This document shows positions 9,993-19,329 of a stretch of 64,000 nucleotides of DNA, piece after piece. The first letter of the stretch is position 1. Every line of letters starts with the position of its first letter. The notes under the pieces are model-generated. The model saw only the letters and a list, made by a program, of their open reading frames with translations. It was not told where the DNA came from and ran no database searches. Origin of the DNA: Bradyrhizobium canariense (lineage in GTDB: Bacteria > Pseudomonadota > Alphaproteobacteria > Rhizobiales > Xanthobacteraceae); the NCBI RefSeq assembly GCF_900105125.1, contig NZ_LT629750.1:868001-932000 (forward strand), given 5' to 3'. A program made the position numbers and the translations under genes.

Positions 9993-10113
9993 CCGGGAGC
10001 GCGCGGTATCTTCGCCCGCAAACGCGGATAAGACCGGGTTATCGACCCCATAATCTCCTTTGACGGCGGGCCGCTTCTCGGGGATGCTCGGCCTCAAAAT
10101 CAAGGAGGCAGCC

Positions 10114-12135
10114 TTGCGTGCAAAGGGATTGCCGGGACCGGGGAGAGCATCGCTCGCCGTCGCAACAATGACCGGCATCGCATTCGCGTTGCTCGGGTTA
10201 CCTGCACCCCTTCATGCGCAGGCCATTCCCGGCGCTCAGGAAGAGTCCATCAAGGCGCTGTCGCAGGGTGAATGGCGCGCTTACGCCGGAACCTATGCCG
10301 CCGCGCGTTATTCGCCGCTGGCGCAGATTGATCGCGGCAACGCCAGGGATCTCCATATCGCCTGGCGCTGGAAGTCTCCCGATCAGGCGATCAAGGACGC
10401 CAATCCACAGATCGGTCCCAGCTTCGCCAATGAGTCGACGCCGCTGATGGTCGGCGGCACGCTTTACACCAGCACATCGCTCTCTGAGGTCGCCGCCATC
10501 GACGCCGCGTCAGGCGAAACCAAGTGGGTGTTCGATCCCAAGATCTACGAGAACGGTCTTGGTCTTCCCGCCAACCTTGGATGGCTGCATCGCGGTGTCG
10601 CCTATTGGCGCAACGGTGACGACGAGCGCATCGTGATCCTCACCGCGTTCGCGCAGATGATCGCGCTCGATGCCAGGACCGGAAAGCCGGTGCCGACATT
10701 CGGGACCGATGGCCGGATCGATCTTACCGAAGGCCTGCGCCGGCCGGTCGATCGCGACTACTACACGATGACTTCGCCGCCGGTGATCGTCCGCGGCGTC
10801 ATTGTGGTCGGATCGTCGGTGATGGACTGGTGGGCGCACCGGCCGTCGCCGCCCGGCGATGTCAGGGGCTTCGATGCCGTCACCGGCCGTCTGCTCTGGA
10901 CCTTCCATACCGTGGGGCAGGGCGAAGAGCCCGGCGCTGAAACCTGGGAGAACGAGTCCTGGAAACAGGCCGGCAATGCCAATGTCTGGGCGCCGATCAG
11001 CGCCGATGAGGAGCTTGGATATGTCTATCTGCCGGTCTCCACGCCGACCAACGACTATTACGGCGGCGATCGCCCCGGTGATGGCCTCTATGGCGAGAGT
11101 CTCGTTTGTCTGGATGTGGCGACCGGCAAGAAGGTCTGGCATTACCAGCTCGTCCATCACGGCCTGTGGGACTACGACCCGCCGGCCGCGCCTAACCTGA
11201 TCGACATCACCGTCGGCGGAAAACGCATCAAGGCAGTCGCGCAGGTTACAAAGCAGGCTTTTGTCTATGTGTTCGACCGCATCACCGGCCAGCCGGTGTG
11301 GCCGATCGAGGAACAGCCGGTGCCGGGCTCCAGCGTGCCCGGCGAGCGCGCCTCGAAGACACAGCCGGTTCCGACCAAGCCAGCCCCGTTCGATCTGCAG
11401 GGAGCGCGCGACGAGGATCTGATCGATCTGACGCCGGAGATTCACAAGGAGGCGATCGATATCGCCGCCGCCTATGACCGTGGCGGGTTGTTCACGCCGC
11501 CGTCGCAGCGCGGCATGATCCAGGTGCCCGGCAACGCCGGTGGTGCAAGCTGGGCCGGCGCCGCGATCGATCCGGAAACCGGCCTGCTCTATGTCGGCAC
11601 GCAACACCTGCCGACCCTCGTCACCATTCGCAAGCCGGAGCCCTGGCAGTCGTCCTACGATTTCATCGGGTTGCCCAGCTATGTTCCGGGGCCGCGGGGA
11701 TTGCCGCTGCTCAAGCCGCCGTTCGGCAGCATTGTCGCGATCGACATGAATACAGGCGATCACCGCTGGCGCATTCCTGTCGGCCGCAGCACGGCGATGC
11801 TCTCGATCCAGAAGCTCGGCATCCGCGAGCCGCTGGGACTGCCGTTCCGCAGCTGGGCGCTGGTGACCAAGACCGTCATGATCGTCGTGCAGATGGGATA
11901 TTTTAGTCCGCCGCGCTTCGTGCCCGGCCTCAATTTGCCGATCAGGGATTTGCACAATCTCGATCCGCATCTGTGGGTCTACGACAAGACCAGCGGTGAA
12001 ATGCTGGCCGAGATCGCGCTACCCGCCAACGCGTCCGGCGCGCCGATCACGTACATGGCCGGCGGCAAGCAATTTATCGCATTCCCCGTTGGCGGAGGCC
12101 CATTGGTCGAGGAGCTGATTGCCGTTTCGCTTTGA
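10114..12135 (+). CDS. PQQ-dependent dehydrogenase, glucose-dehydrogenase-like quinoprotein
   Basis: A periplasmic eight-bladed propeller quinoprotein that oxidises sugars or alcohols using pyrroloquinoline quinone. A signal peptide ending near PAPLHAQA is followed by the family opening WRAYAGTYAAARYSPLAQID, and propeller motifs recur throughout (SAATGETKWVF-like blades). The large central segment VWHYQLVHHGLWDYDPPAAP is diagnostic for this branch. There is no CxxCH, so no fused cytochrome, and no five-helix membrane anchor. The start is uncertain: a TTG at 10114 has a perfect AAGGAGG five bases upstream and gives 673 residues; an ATG at 10084 is also in frame. Substrate is unknown. Confidence 0.88.
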   Translation: MRAKGLPGPGRASLAVATMTGIAFALLGLPAPLHAQAIPGAQEESIKALSQGEWRAYAGTYAAARYSPLAQIDRGNARDLHIAWRWKSPDQAIKDANPQIGPSFANESTPLMVGGTLYTSTSLSEVAAIDAASGETKWVFDPKIYENGLGLPANLGWLHRGVAYWRNGDDERIVILTAFAQMIALDARTGKPVPTFGTDGRIDLTEGLRRPVDRDYYTMTSPPVIVRGVIVVGSSVMDWWAHRPSPPGDVRGFDAVTGRLLWTFHTVGQGEEPGAETWENESWKQAGNANVWAPISADEELGYVYLPVSTPTNDYYGGDRPGDGLYGESLVCLDVATGKKVWHYQLVHHGLWDYDPPAAPNLIDITVGGKRIKAVAQVTKQAFVYVFDRITGQPVWPIEEQPVPGSSVPGERASKTQPVPTKPAPFDLQGARDEDLIDLTPEIHKEAIDIAAAYDRGGLFTPPSQRGMIQVPGNAGGASWAGAAIDPETGLLYVGTQHLPTLVTIRKPEPWQSSYDFIGLPSYVPGPRGLPLLKPPFGSIVAIDMNTGDHRWRIPVGRSTAMLSIQKLGIREPLGLPFRSWALVTKTVMIVVQMGYFSPPRFVPGLNLPIRDLHNLDPHLWVYDKTSGEMLAEIALPANASGAPITYMAGGKQFIAFPVGGGPLVEELIAVSL

Positions 12136-12227
12136 AGGGAAGCGTTGCGCCGTCCCGATTTCGTGGAATTTTCGTCTTGGCGAGCTATATTCAGCAGGGA
12201 CGCGCGCGATACCTTTGAGGATGCGCC

Positions 12228-13184
12228 ATGCACTCACATTCACTCGACCAATGGACCCATGATCACGTGTTCCTTGGTTCGGAGCACGAACACAATGAGC
12301 GCCGCACCTGGTTCGTGGTCGCGCTGACCGTCGTCATGATGGCCGGCGAAATTACCGCCGGATCGTTTTTCGGGTCGATGGCGCTGCTGGCCGACGGCTG
12401 GCACATGGCCACTCACGCCGCCGCGCTCGGGATCGCGGGGTTTGCCTATCTGTTCGCCCGCCAGCATGCGCGCAGTTCGCGCTTCAGCTTCGGCACCGGC
12501 AAGTTCGGCGATCTGGCCGCGTTTTCCAGTGCGATCATCCTCGGGCTGATCGCGGCCCAGATCGCCTATGAAAGCGCCTACCGGCTGGTTTACCCGATTC
12601 CGATTGCCTATGGCGAAGCGATCCCGGTCGCGGTGCTGGGCCTGGCCGTCAACCTTGTCAGCGCCTGGCTGCTGCGCGAGACGCATGACCATGATCATCA
12701 TGGCCACGGCCATTCCCATTCCCACGGCGGCCACGATCATCACGACAACAACCTTCGCGCGGCCTATATCCACGTCCTGGCCGACGCGGCAACGTCTGTT
12801 CTCGCAATCACGGCGCTGGTGATCGCGATGTACTCGCGATGGACCTGGGCCGATCCGGCGGTCGGAATCATCGGCAGCGTTGTGATCGCCAGTTGGGCGT
12901 TCGGCCTGATCCGCGCGTCCGGCGCCGTGCTGCTCGACGTCAGCGCCGACGAGGACCTCGAATCCGTGATCCGCGACCGGCTGGAGACCAAGGGCGATCG
13001 CGTCACCGACCTGCATCTGTGGCAGGTCGGTCCCGGTCATCGCGCCGCGGTGATATCGCTTGTCTCCGACAATCCATTGCCGCCCGCGACCTACAAGCGC
13101 CGCCTCGGTGGCCTCAAGAGTCTTTGCCACGTGACGGTTGAGGTCGAGCGTTGCCCGCATGAACGGCTTGAGCACCAGCGCTGA
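12228..13184 (+). CDS. dmeF: CDF-family Co2+/Ni2+ efflux protein DmeF
   Basis: A 318-residue CDF protein of the DmeF type, which exports cobalt and nickel in Cupriavidus and Rhizobium. The N-terminal MHSHSLDQWTHDHVFLG is a recognisable DmeF signature. The metal sites are in DGWHMATHAAA (helix 2) and HVLADAATS (helix 5). A second His/Asp loop, about residues 148-172 (HDHDHHGHGHSHSHGGHDHH), sits between helices 4 and 5. The repressor DmeR, often adjacent in other rhizobia, is not found here, so regulation must come from elsewhere or be absent. Confidence 0.88.
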   Translation: MHSHSLDQWTHDHVFLGSEHEHNERRTWFVVALTVVMMAGEITAGSFFGSMALLADGWHMATHAAALGIAGFAYLFARQHARSSRFSFGTGKFGDLAAFSSAIILGLIAAQIAYESAYRLVYPIPIAYGEAIPVAVLGLAVNLVSAWLLRETHDHDHHGHGHSHSHGGHDHHDNNLRAAYIHVLADAATSVLAITALVIAMYSRWTWADPAVGIIGSVVIASWAFGLIRASGAVLLDVSADEDLESVIRDRLETKGDRVTDLHLWQVGPGHRAAVISLVSDNPLPPATYKRRLGGLKSLCHVTVEVERCPHERLEHQR

Positions 13185-13271
13185 TTTGGCGGGCCATGCG
13201 TGATCATAGAACAGCCTCGATAAAGTAACATTGGTGCCGTCGGCTCTGGTCCGCTGATGAGGGAGAAGCGC

Positions 13272-14099
13272 ATGAACCGGTTCATGGGATTGGCTGCGTT
13301 GCTGTCAGTTGTTTTGTCAGCGAATCTGGCTCACGCGCAAACGGGCAAGCCGGGCGTCGAAAAGCTTTACATTCTCAATTGCGGCGAGGGCGTCGCCGGC
13401 GATATTTCGCGGTGGTCTCCCGGCGTCAACGAAGGCCAATCGATGGACTTCGTCGACAATTGCTATCTCATCAAGCATGCGCAAGGCTGGTTCCTGTGGG
13501 ACACCGGCATCCCTGATGCGGTCGCGGCCATGCCAAATGGTCTGCCGTCGCCCGATCCGAAGGGCGTCTCCTGGAAGCGTCCGAAGACATTGGCGGCCCA
13601 GCTCGATCAGCTCGGTGTCAAACCTTCCGACATCAAGACCATGGCTGTCTCGCATACCCATCCCGATCACATCGGCAATGTGGAAATGTTTCCGGACGCG
13701 ATGCTTTATGTGCAGAAGGCCGAGTACGAATGGCCCGGCGCCAACAACGAACCTCGCTTCAAGCCGTCACATCCGGTCACGAAGCTGGAGGGGGACCGCG
13801 ACGTCTTTGGCGACGGCAGCCTGATCATCCTCTCGACGCCGGGACACACGCCCGGCCACCAGTCGTTGCTGGTGAAATTGCCGAAGACGGGCGCGATCGT
13901 TCTTTCCGGTGACGCTGCTCATTTCAAGAGCAACTGGGATAACCGCCGTGTTCCCAGCATCAATTTCAGCAAGGATGAGACGCTGGCATCGATGCAAAAG
14001 ATCTCGGACACGCTGGCCAAGGACAATGCGCAGCTCTGGATCAATCACGACAGGGCACAGCGCGACAGCCTGAAGATGTCTCCTGAATTCTACGACTGA
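13272..14099 (+). CDS. Secreted metallo-beta-lactamase-fold hydrolase (AHL-lactonase-like)
   Basis: A 275-residue protein with a signal peptide ending at ANLAHAQ and a metallo-beta-lactamase fold. The zinc motif HTHPDHIGN is at about residue 125, a further His is in GHTPGHQ, and the bridging Asp in LSGDAAH. This arrangement is closest to the N-acyl homoserine lactonase group, so lactone hydrolysis is a plausible but unproven activity; the signal peptide would put it in the periplasm, which is unusual for lactonases acting inside cells. The ATG at 13272 has GGGAGAAG upstream. Confidence 0.85.
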   Translation: MNRFMGLAALLSVVLSANLAHAQTGKPGVEKLYILNCGEGVAGDISRWSPGVNEGQSMDFVDNCYLIKHAQGWFLWDTGIPDAVAAMPNGLPSPDPKGVSWKRPKTLAAQLDQLGVKPSDIKTMAVSHTHPDHIGNVEMFPDAMLYVQKAEYEWPGANNEPRFKPSHPVTKLEGDRDVFGDGSLIILSTPGHTPGHQSLLVKLPKTGAIVLSGDAAHFKSNWDNRRVPSINFSKDETLASMQKISDTLAKDNAQLWINHDRAQRDSLKMSPEFYD

Positions 14100-14164
14100 A
14101 CATTGCTGCAATTTGCATCGCTGTCTCTGCCGCAATCGCATGTTCTGCTTTGCACGGATGACTC

Positions 14165-14989
14165 TCATCTAGCGACTGACCGCGCGCCGGGCGTGCCTTC
14201 GGACCAGCCGCGCAGGATGCCCGCGGTCTCGTTATCCATCGGAAAGAAGCATTCGATCCGCAGCTCTTGCAGCGTGATGTCCTGGGGAATCCCCAGTGTC
14301 GCGATGGTCGTGAACAGTCGCAGGTCGGTCTTGCCTTTTCGGAAATGCATGGGGAGGACCGGCGCGATCGCCAGCTCGGATGGTGGGGCGTTGAGGGTCT
14401 CTCGCACACCTTGATAGCCGAGCAGCCTTTCGAGCAAAGCCGCGGTCTCGGGAGTGCCGTCGATTGCTGCGTCTGCTTCTACGCTCCGGATGAAATAGCG
14501 AACCACGTCTGGCCAGTTCACGAGATGCGGCCGCAATATGTCAGGTGCGACCAAAGCATCGGCCAGATTGATCGGTGTATCCGGCGCCAGCGGCCCGACC
14601 AGGAATTCGACCAGGCGCACCGCGCCCGAATTACTTCGAAGCAAATTCCAGTGTCGATCGACGGCAACACCGGGAAAGGGCTCCTGCTGGGCAAGCATGT
14701 AGTCGAGCGCGCTGCGGATCTGGTCGAGCTCGGGGGCGGCAAGGTTGGTCTGTCGCCAGACCGGCGCAAAGCCGGCTGATATCAGCAAGGCGTTGTGCTG
14801 ACGCAGCGGCACGTCGAGTGCCACCGCAAGCCGCATCACCATCTCGCGGCTGGGTAATGCGCGGCCCAATTCCAGGAAGCTCAAATGACGCTGCGAGATT
14901 TCGGTGCGCCCTGCAAGATCGAGCTGCGAGAGGCCCCGGTGCCGGCGCCACCAGCGCAAGCTGGCTGCAAAGCTTGGTTGCCGCGACAT
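14165..14989 (-). CDS. XRE-family HTH regulator with MmyB-like C-terminal domain
   Basis: A 274-residue transcription regulator. Residues ~8-62 form an XRE helix-turn-helix (LRWWRRHRGLSQLDLAGRTEISQRHLSFLE). The remainder matches the MmyB-like ligand-binding domain, with the typical HWNLLRSN and FFTTIATLGIP-like segments (here LFTTIATLGIPQDITLQ). Proteins of this type usually control a neighbouring gene for a small-molecule response. It is divergent from the EamA exporter at 15071 with 81 bases between, so it may regulate that gene; this is inference from position. Confidence 0.86.
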   Translation of the reverse strand: MSRQPSFAASLRWWRRHRGLSQLDLAGRTEISQRHLSFLELGRALPSREMVMRLAVALDVPLRQHNALLISAGFAPVWRQTNLAAPELDQIRSALDYMLAQQEPFPGVAVDRHWNLLRSNSGAVRLVEFLVGPLAPDTPINLADALVAPDILRPHLVNWPDVVRYFIRSVEADAAIDGTPETAALLERLLGYQGVRETLNAPPSELAIAPVLPMHFRKGKTDLRLFTTIATLGIPQDITLQELRIECFFPMDNETAGILRGWSEGTPGARSVAR

Positions 14990-15070
14990 GAATACCTGCC
15001 AGGTAGTTGCCGAAACGTCGCCGTTCGGCAGGATGCCACAGGCCGGTGCGGCGAGACACAGGAGATCAGC

Positions 15071-15964
15071 GTGGGTGAGGGGATCGGTGTTTCGATTGCG
15101 TTGGTCTCGAGCTGCCTCGGTGGCACGGCTGCGGCCGTTACCCGCTATCTGGTCGGCAATGCCGATCCGATTACACTGGCCATTCTGCGCTGGGGAATAG
15201 GGTTCGCTTGTGTGCTGCCGACCGCGCTATTCCTTCGCGTGAGGTGGCCGCAGCGCAGTGATTGGCTTGCGGTCGCCACCCTCGGGCTATGCTTCTTCGG
15301 TCTGTTCTTTATCCTCTACAACATCGCGATCGGTTTCACGACCGCGGCGCGGGCCAGTCTGGCATTGGCGACGTTGCCGCTGCATACAATGGTTGTCGGT
15401 GCGTTGCTTGGTATCGAGCCGTTGACGGTGCGGAAATCAACCGGTGTCTGCGTGGCCGTGCTCGGTGTCGTCGCCGCGCTCGCATCCGGCCTATCAGCGG
15501 CACCACCGGGTGCATGGCGAGGCGAGCTGATCATGACCGCGGCGGTCTTGTGCATGGCCTTTTACAACGTCTTGTCGCGTCCATTCATCCAGCGATCGAG
15601 CGCGCTCGGCTTCCTGGCGCTGGGCATGGGAACGGGCGCGGCGGCGCTTATCGTGATGGGATCGCTGACCGGCAGCATCGCGGTTTTGCGCGGTTTTGAT
15701 GCCGCGCAATGGACGGCCGGCGTTTACCTCGGTGTCGCCGGCGGTGCTTTCGCTTTCATCCTCTGGGTCCTGGCGCTGGAGCGCGCGACGCCGACACGCG
15801 TCGCCAGCACCATGACGGCCAATCCAATCGCGGCGGCCTTGCTCGCCAACCAACTGGTCGGTGAGCCGATCACGGTCAATCTTGTCGTCGGGCTTGTCGC
15901 GGTATTTGCCGGGATATGGATCGCCACCACAGGTGTTACGCCGCGAAAGCTAGCCGCTTCGTAA
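15071..15964 (+). CDS. EamA/DMT-family transporter
   Basis: A 297-residue drug/metabolite transporter with ten membrane helices arranged as two EamA repeats (first about 5-135, second about 150-290). Exporters of this family move amino acids or metabolites. The frame extends upstream through the divergent regulator, but GTG at 15071 with AGGAGATC just before it gives a protein that starts at the first helix (VGEGIGVSIALVSSCLGG), the family norm. Substrate cannot be told from sequence. Confidence 0.87.
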   Translation: MGEGIGVSIALVSSCLGGTAAAVTRYLVGNADPITLAILRWGIGFACVLPTALFLRVRWPQRSDWLAVATLGLCFFGLFFILYNIAIGFTTAARASLALATLPLHTMVVGALLGIEPLTVRKSTGVCVAVLGVVAALASGLSAAPPGAWRGELIMTAAVLCMAFYNVLSRPFIQRSSALGFLALGMGTGAAALIVMGSLTGSIAVLRGFDAAQWTAGVYLGVAGGAFAFILWVLALERATPTRVASTMTANPIAAALLANQLVGEPITVNLVVGLVAVFAGIWIATTGVTPRKLAAS

Positions 15965-15967
15965 ACA

Positions 15968-16384
15968 TCAGGCCGCGGCGATGGCCTCGATCTCGATCAT
16001 GAAATCCGGGCCGTATAGTTTCGATACCTCGACCAGCGTCACCGCAGGCGCTGCCGGCGGCGCCACCGATGCAAGGAAGCGGTTTCTCGCCTCGCGATAG
16101 CCCGCGAGATTGTTCATGTCGGTGAGAAACACCGTCAGCTTCACCAGATTGGCCGGCGTGCATCCGCTCGCCTCCAGGGCCACAGTGAGGTTGCTGAACA
16201 CCTGCGCCGCCTGCGCGGTGAAGTCATTCTTGCCGACCAGATGGCCGTCGCGATCGAGCGCGGTCTGGCCTGCGATGAAGATCATGCGGCCGGCGCTGAC
16301 ATCGACGATTTGGGAATAGCCGGGCGGCGTTCCAAGTTCCGGTGGATTGATGCGCCGGATCGACGGCGTTGCTTCGCGGGGCAT
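15968..16384 (-). CDS. RidA (YjgF/YER057c/UK114) family protein
   Basis: A 138-residue RidA-like protein. Family members deaminate reactive enamine/imine intermediates formed by PLP enzymes. The usual ligand-pocket positions are seen: FIAGQTALDRDG, NLVKLTVFLTDM and the region that should hold the key Arg (YREARNRF), with the C-terminal VTLVEVSKLYGPDFMIEIEAIA. The conserved late Arg of authentic RidA (in VEI-xCIA-R contexts) is not obvious, so it may be an Rid2-7 paralogue with a different activity. Confidence 0.85.
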   Translation of the reverse strand: MPREATPSIRRINPPELGTPPGYSQIVDVSAGRMIFIAGQTALDRDGHLVGKNDFTAQAAQVFSNLTVALEASGCTPANLVKLTVFLTDMNNLAGYREARNRFLASVAPPAAPAVTLVEVSKLYGPDFMIEIEAIAAA

Positions 16385-16411
16385 ATCTGCAATCCCAATT
16401 GAAGAAAGTTT

Positions 16412-16603
16412 TCAATTCCGCGGCGCGGATACCGCTGGCGGCTCGGCGCCGGGAGACTTCTTCGGATTCATCGTACCCGCGAGGTACGACACGCTGAACA
16501 CCAGCAAAAGACCGATGACATAAACCACATAGGCTTGCGGCGGGGTGATCGCCCACTGCACTAAGCCCTTGAGAGAGGTGGTCGGACCGGTTTCGTTTTC
16601 CAT
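16412..16603 (-). CDS. Small single-helix membrane protein, unknown
   Basis: A 63-residue protein (MENETGPTTSLKGLVQW...) with one hydrophobic segment at about residues 22-42 (YVVYVIGLLLVFSVSYLAGT) and a Lys/Pro-rich tail. The frame is open further upstream, overlapping the neighbouring MFS gene, but the ATG at 16603 gives a compact protein with the usual short charged N-terminus. I recognise no family. Confidence 0.55.
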   Translation of the reverse strand: MENETGPTTSLKGLVQWAITPPQAYVVYVIGLLLVFSVSYLAGTMNPKKSPGAEPPAVSAPRN

Positions 16604-16671
16604 GCCGTGGTTTTGCTCGAAACGGGCGGGAATTGGAAGGGGTAAATCGGCCCGGCGAATCCGTGCGCCGA

Positions 16672-17829
16672 TCACGACGCGGCCGACTCCTGCCGCAGCA
16701 GGCACAGCGCCAGCAGAGCCGCGAGACTAAGCGCGGAGGAGACGATCAGGATGCGCTCGCCCATGGTGTCGATCAGCAATCCGAACGCCAGTGGCGCCGC
16801 CGCCTGCGCCATCCGCGCCGGGGCGCCGATAATGCCTAAGCGATAGCCATAATTTTCCGGGCCGAAGATCGCCAGCGGCAGCGTGCCGCGCGCAATCGTC
16901 AGGATGCCGTTGCCGGCGCCGTGAAAGATCGCGAACAGGCTGGCCGCCCCGCCGCCGGCCAGCGCGAGGATCGCGGCGCCGATCGGGTGCGTCAGGCACG
17001 CCAGTCGGGTCGACACCAGTGGATGATAGCGGCTTAAAAAGCTCGCCTCGACGATCCGGGCAATGACCTGCGCCGGGCCGATCAGCGCGCCGGCGGTCAC
17101 CGCCTGCCGGCTTGTGGCTCCCGCGGCCTCGAGGATGCGGGGTAAATGGGCCGCCATCGCTCCGGTGACGCTCCAGGCCGAGGCAAACGCGAAAGCCAGC
17201 AGGATCATGGTTCGATCAATGGGGATGTGAGGCTTGATCGGCTTTTCCGCCGTTACTTTCGTGCCCTTCACGGTGGGCAGGATAAGCAGGTTGATCGGCA
17301 GGCCGATCAGGATGTGCGCCGCCGCCCATGCGAAACAGGTGTCGCGCCAGCCGATGCTGTCCAGTCCCCAGGCGGTCAGGGGCCATCCCACGGTGCTGGC
17401 AAAGCCGGCGATCAGGGTGATGCCGGTGATCGCGCCGCGGGAGGCATTGCCATAGATGCGGCCCAGCGCGGCAAAGGCGGCATCGTAGAGCCCAAGGCCC
17501 ATGCCGATGCCGAGCAGAAGCCAGGCCAGCAGCAGCACCGGGATCGACCAGGTGACGCCAAGCAGTGCCAGTCCCGCGCCCAGTGTCAGATTGGAAAGCG
17601 ACAGCACCTGCCGGCCGCCGACGAGATCGATCTGCCGGCCGATGCGCGGACCAAGCACGGCTGAAAGCACCAGCGACGCCGAGAACGCCGCAAAGATCCA
17701 GTTGCTGGAAACGCCGAGGTCGCGCGCGATCGGATCGGCCAGGATCGCGGGCAAATAATAGCTCGAAGCCCAGGCCAGCGTCTGTGTCGTACCAAGTCCG
17801 AGAATGATGGGGAACTGGCGACCGCTCAT
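16672..17829 (-). CDS. MFS transporter
   Basis: A 385-residue major facilitator with twelve predicted helices. The loop between helices 2 and 3 reads GPRIGRQIDLVGGRQVL, a good match to the MFS signature, and a similar element is in the second half. It resembles the cyanate/nitroimidazole-type or monocarboxylate-type MFS carriers of alphaproteobacteria, but the substrate is not readable. Start ATG at 17829. Confidence 0.85.
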   Translation of the reverse strand: MSGRQFPIILGLGTTQTLAWASSYYLPAILADPIARDLGVSSNWIFAAFSASLVLSAVLGPRIGRQIDLVGGRQVLSLSNLTLGAGLALLGVTWSIPVLLLAWLLLGIGMGLGLYDAAFAALGRIYGNASRGAITGITLIAGFASTVGWPLTAWGLDSIGWRDTCFAWAAAHILIGLPINLLILPTVKGTKVTAEKPIKPHIPIDRTMILLAFAFASAWSVTGAMAAHLPRILEAAGATSRQAVTAGALIGPAQVIARIVEASFLSRYHPLVSTRLACLTHPIGAAILALAGGGAASLFAIFHGAGNGILTIARGTLPLAIFGPENYGYRLGIIGAPARMAQAAAPLAFGLLIDTMGERILIVSSALSLAALLALCLLRQESAAS

Positions 17830-17983
17830 TTACCCGCGAACTTGGTTGCTGCGGCCTGTGCCTGCATTTGCGTCCGTTCTGCTTTGCTGTCAACATTTGC
17901 ATCTGTCACACAATGGTCGTCAAGCCGCGGCTGCCGTCAGCCCGAAACCTTTCGCTTCAGGCGATTGCGCGGCATAATGCCGT

Positions 17984-19243
17984 ATGGAGTTCACGCCTCG
18001 ACTGAACCTGATGAACTGGCTGGTCAGCCAGGGTCTCACGGGTCTGCCCGAAAACGATATGCTCCGTGGCTTCTGCGAACGCTGTCGGGCGGAGGGGCTC
18101 GATCTGTCGCGCGGTCTTGTCTTCATCGACACGCTGCATCCGATTTTCGAGGGCCGTGGATTTCGCTGGAACGACACCGAGACCAACGAGAGCGATATCT
18201 TCGAATACGGATCGACCAGCGCGGGCGATGCGGCGCAGAACTGGCGGCGCTCGACCTTCTTTCACATGCTCGAGCACGGCCACGACGAGATGCAAATCGA
18301 CCTCGCGGACTGCGCTTCGCTCGATTTCTCGATGATCGACGATCTGGCCGGGAAGGGGCACAGGCATTTTGTGGCCTTCGTGCATCGGTTCGGCGAAACC
18401 GGCACCATCGGCCAGATGGATTGCGTCTATTCCTACTGGCTGACCCGGCGGCCCGACGGATTCAGCGAGCAAGGCTTGTCGGCGCTGCGCGACCTGGTGC
18501 CGCTGCTGGGACTGGCGATCAAATCCGCCGCCCAGGTCGACATCGCGCGAACGCTGGGCCGGGTCTATCTCGGGCGCGACGCCTCCGAGCAGGTTCTGCG
18601 CGGGCGGATATCGCGCGGCGTGACCGAGCGCATCAATGCGGTGCTGTGGTTCTCCGATCTGCGCGGCTCGACCGCGATCAGCGAAAACATGACGCCCGAC
18701 GAGATCATCCCGTTCCTCAACGATTACGCACAGGCCGCGATCGACGCCATTCATGACGCCGGCGGCGACGTGCTCAAGCTGATCGGCGACGGCGTGCTTG
18801 CGATGTTCACCGGCGAGGACATGGCGGCTGCCAGGCGCGGCGCGCTGCGGGCCGAGCATCGTTTCCGGCACAACATGAGCACGCTCAACGCCCGTCGCTC
18901 GGCCGAGGGCCGTCCGACCACATCGGCCTATGTCGGCCTGCATGTCGGCGAAGTCTTTTACGGCAATATCGGCAGCGACGACCGGCTCGATTTCACGGTG
19001 GTGGGACCGGCGGTCAATGAAGTCAGCCGCATCGCTTCGATGTGCGGTTCTGTCGATCGCGAGTTTCTGGCGTCCGCCGACTTCCGCGCCGGTCTCGATT
19101 CAGCCGGGCGCGGCAACCTGGTATCCACCGGGCGGTTTGCGCTTCGCGGTATCGGCCGTGCCCAGGATCTCTACACGCTCGATCCTGTCATCGCCGCGGA
19201 TGAGGCGGCGGCCGGGCGCTATGAGCGTTACCTGGAGACCTGA
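17984..19243 (+). CDS. Class III adenylate/guanylate cyclase
   Basis: A 419-residue cytoplasmic nucleotide cyclase. The C-terminal ~190 residues are the catalytic domain: the first metal Asp in WFSDLRGST (about residue 224), the second in LIGDGVLAMF, and the transition-state Asn/Arg in VVGPAVNEVSRIASM. A Lys precedes the second Asp (VLKLIGDG), and the base-specificity pair must be checked before choosing ATP over GTP. The N-terminal ~200 residues lack membrane segments and resemble the sensor region of many Bradyrhizobium cyclases. It stands alone, so its input signal is unknown. Confidence 0.9.
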   Translation: MEFTPRLNLMNWLVSQGLTGLPENDMLRGFCERCRAEGLDLSRGLVFIDTLHPIFEGRGFRWNDTETNESDIFEYGSTSAGDAAQNWRRSTFFHMLEHGHDEMQIDLADCASLDFSMIDDLAGKGHRHFVAFVHRFGETGTIGQMDCVYSYWLTRRPDGFSEQGLSALRDLVPLLGLAIKSAAQVDIARTLGRVYLGRDASEQVLRGRISRGVTERINAVLWFSDLRGSTAISENMTPDEIIPFLNDYAQAAIDAIHDAGGDVLKLIGDGVLAMFTGEDMAAARRGALRAEHRFRHNMSTLNARRSAEGRPTTSAYVGLHVGEVFYGNIGSDDRLDFTVVGPAVNEVSRIASMCGSVDREFLASADFRAGLDSAGRGNLVSTGRFALRGIGRAQDLYTLDPVIAADEAAAGRYERYLET

Positions 19244-19329
19244 GCTGTTCTCTAAGAACCATCCTTGAAGCGAATATCCAGAGTCCGAAGAAAGCTGGAT
19301 TGCTTCGCTCCTCACGATGATGAAAGCCA

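Noticed and set aside
10510..11970. A 486-codon minus-strand frame over the PQQ dehydrogenase
   Set aside because: Shadow frame; the plus-strand product has clear propeller motifs.
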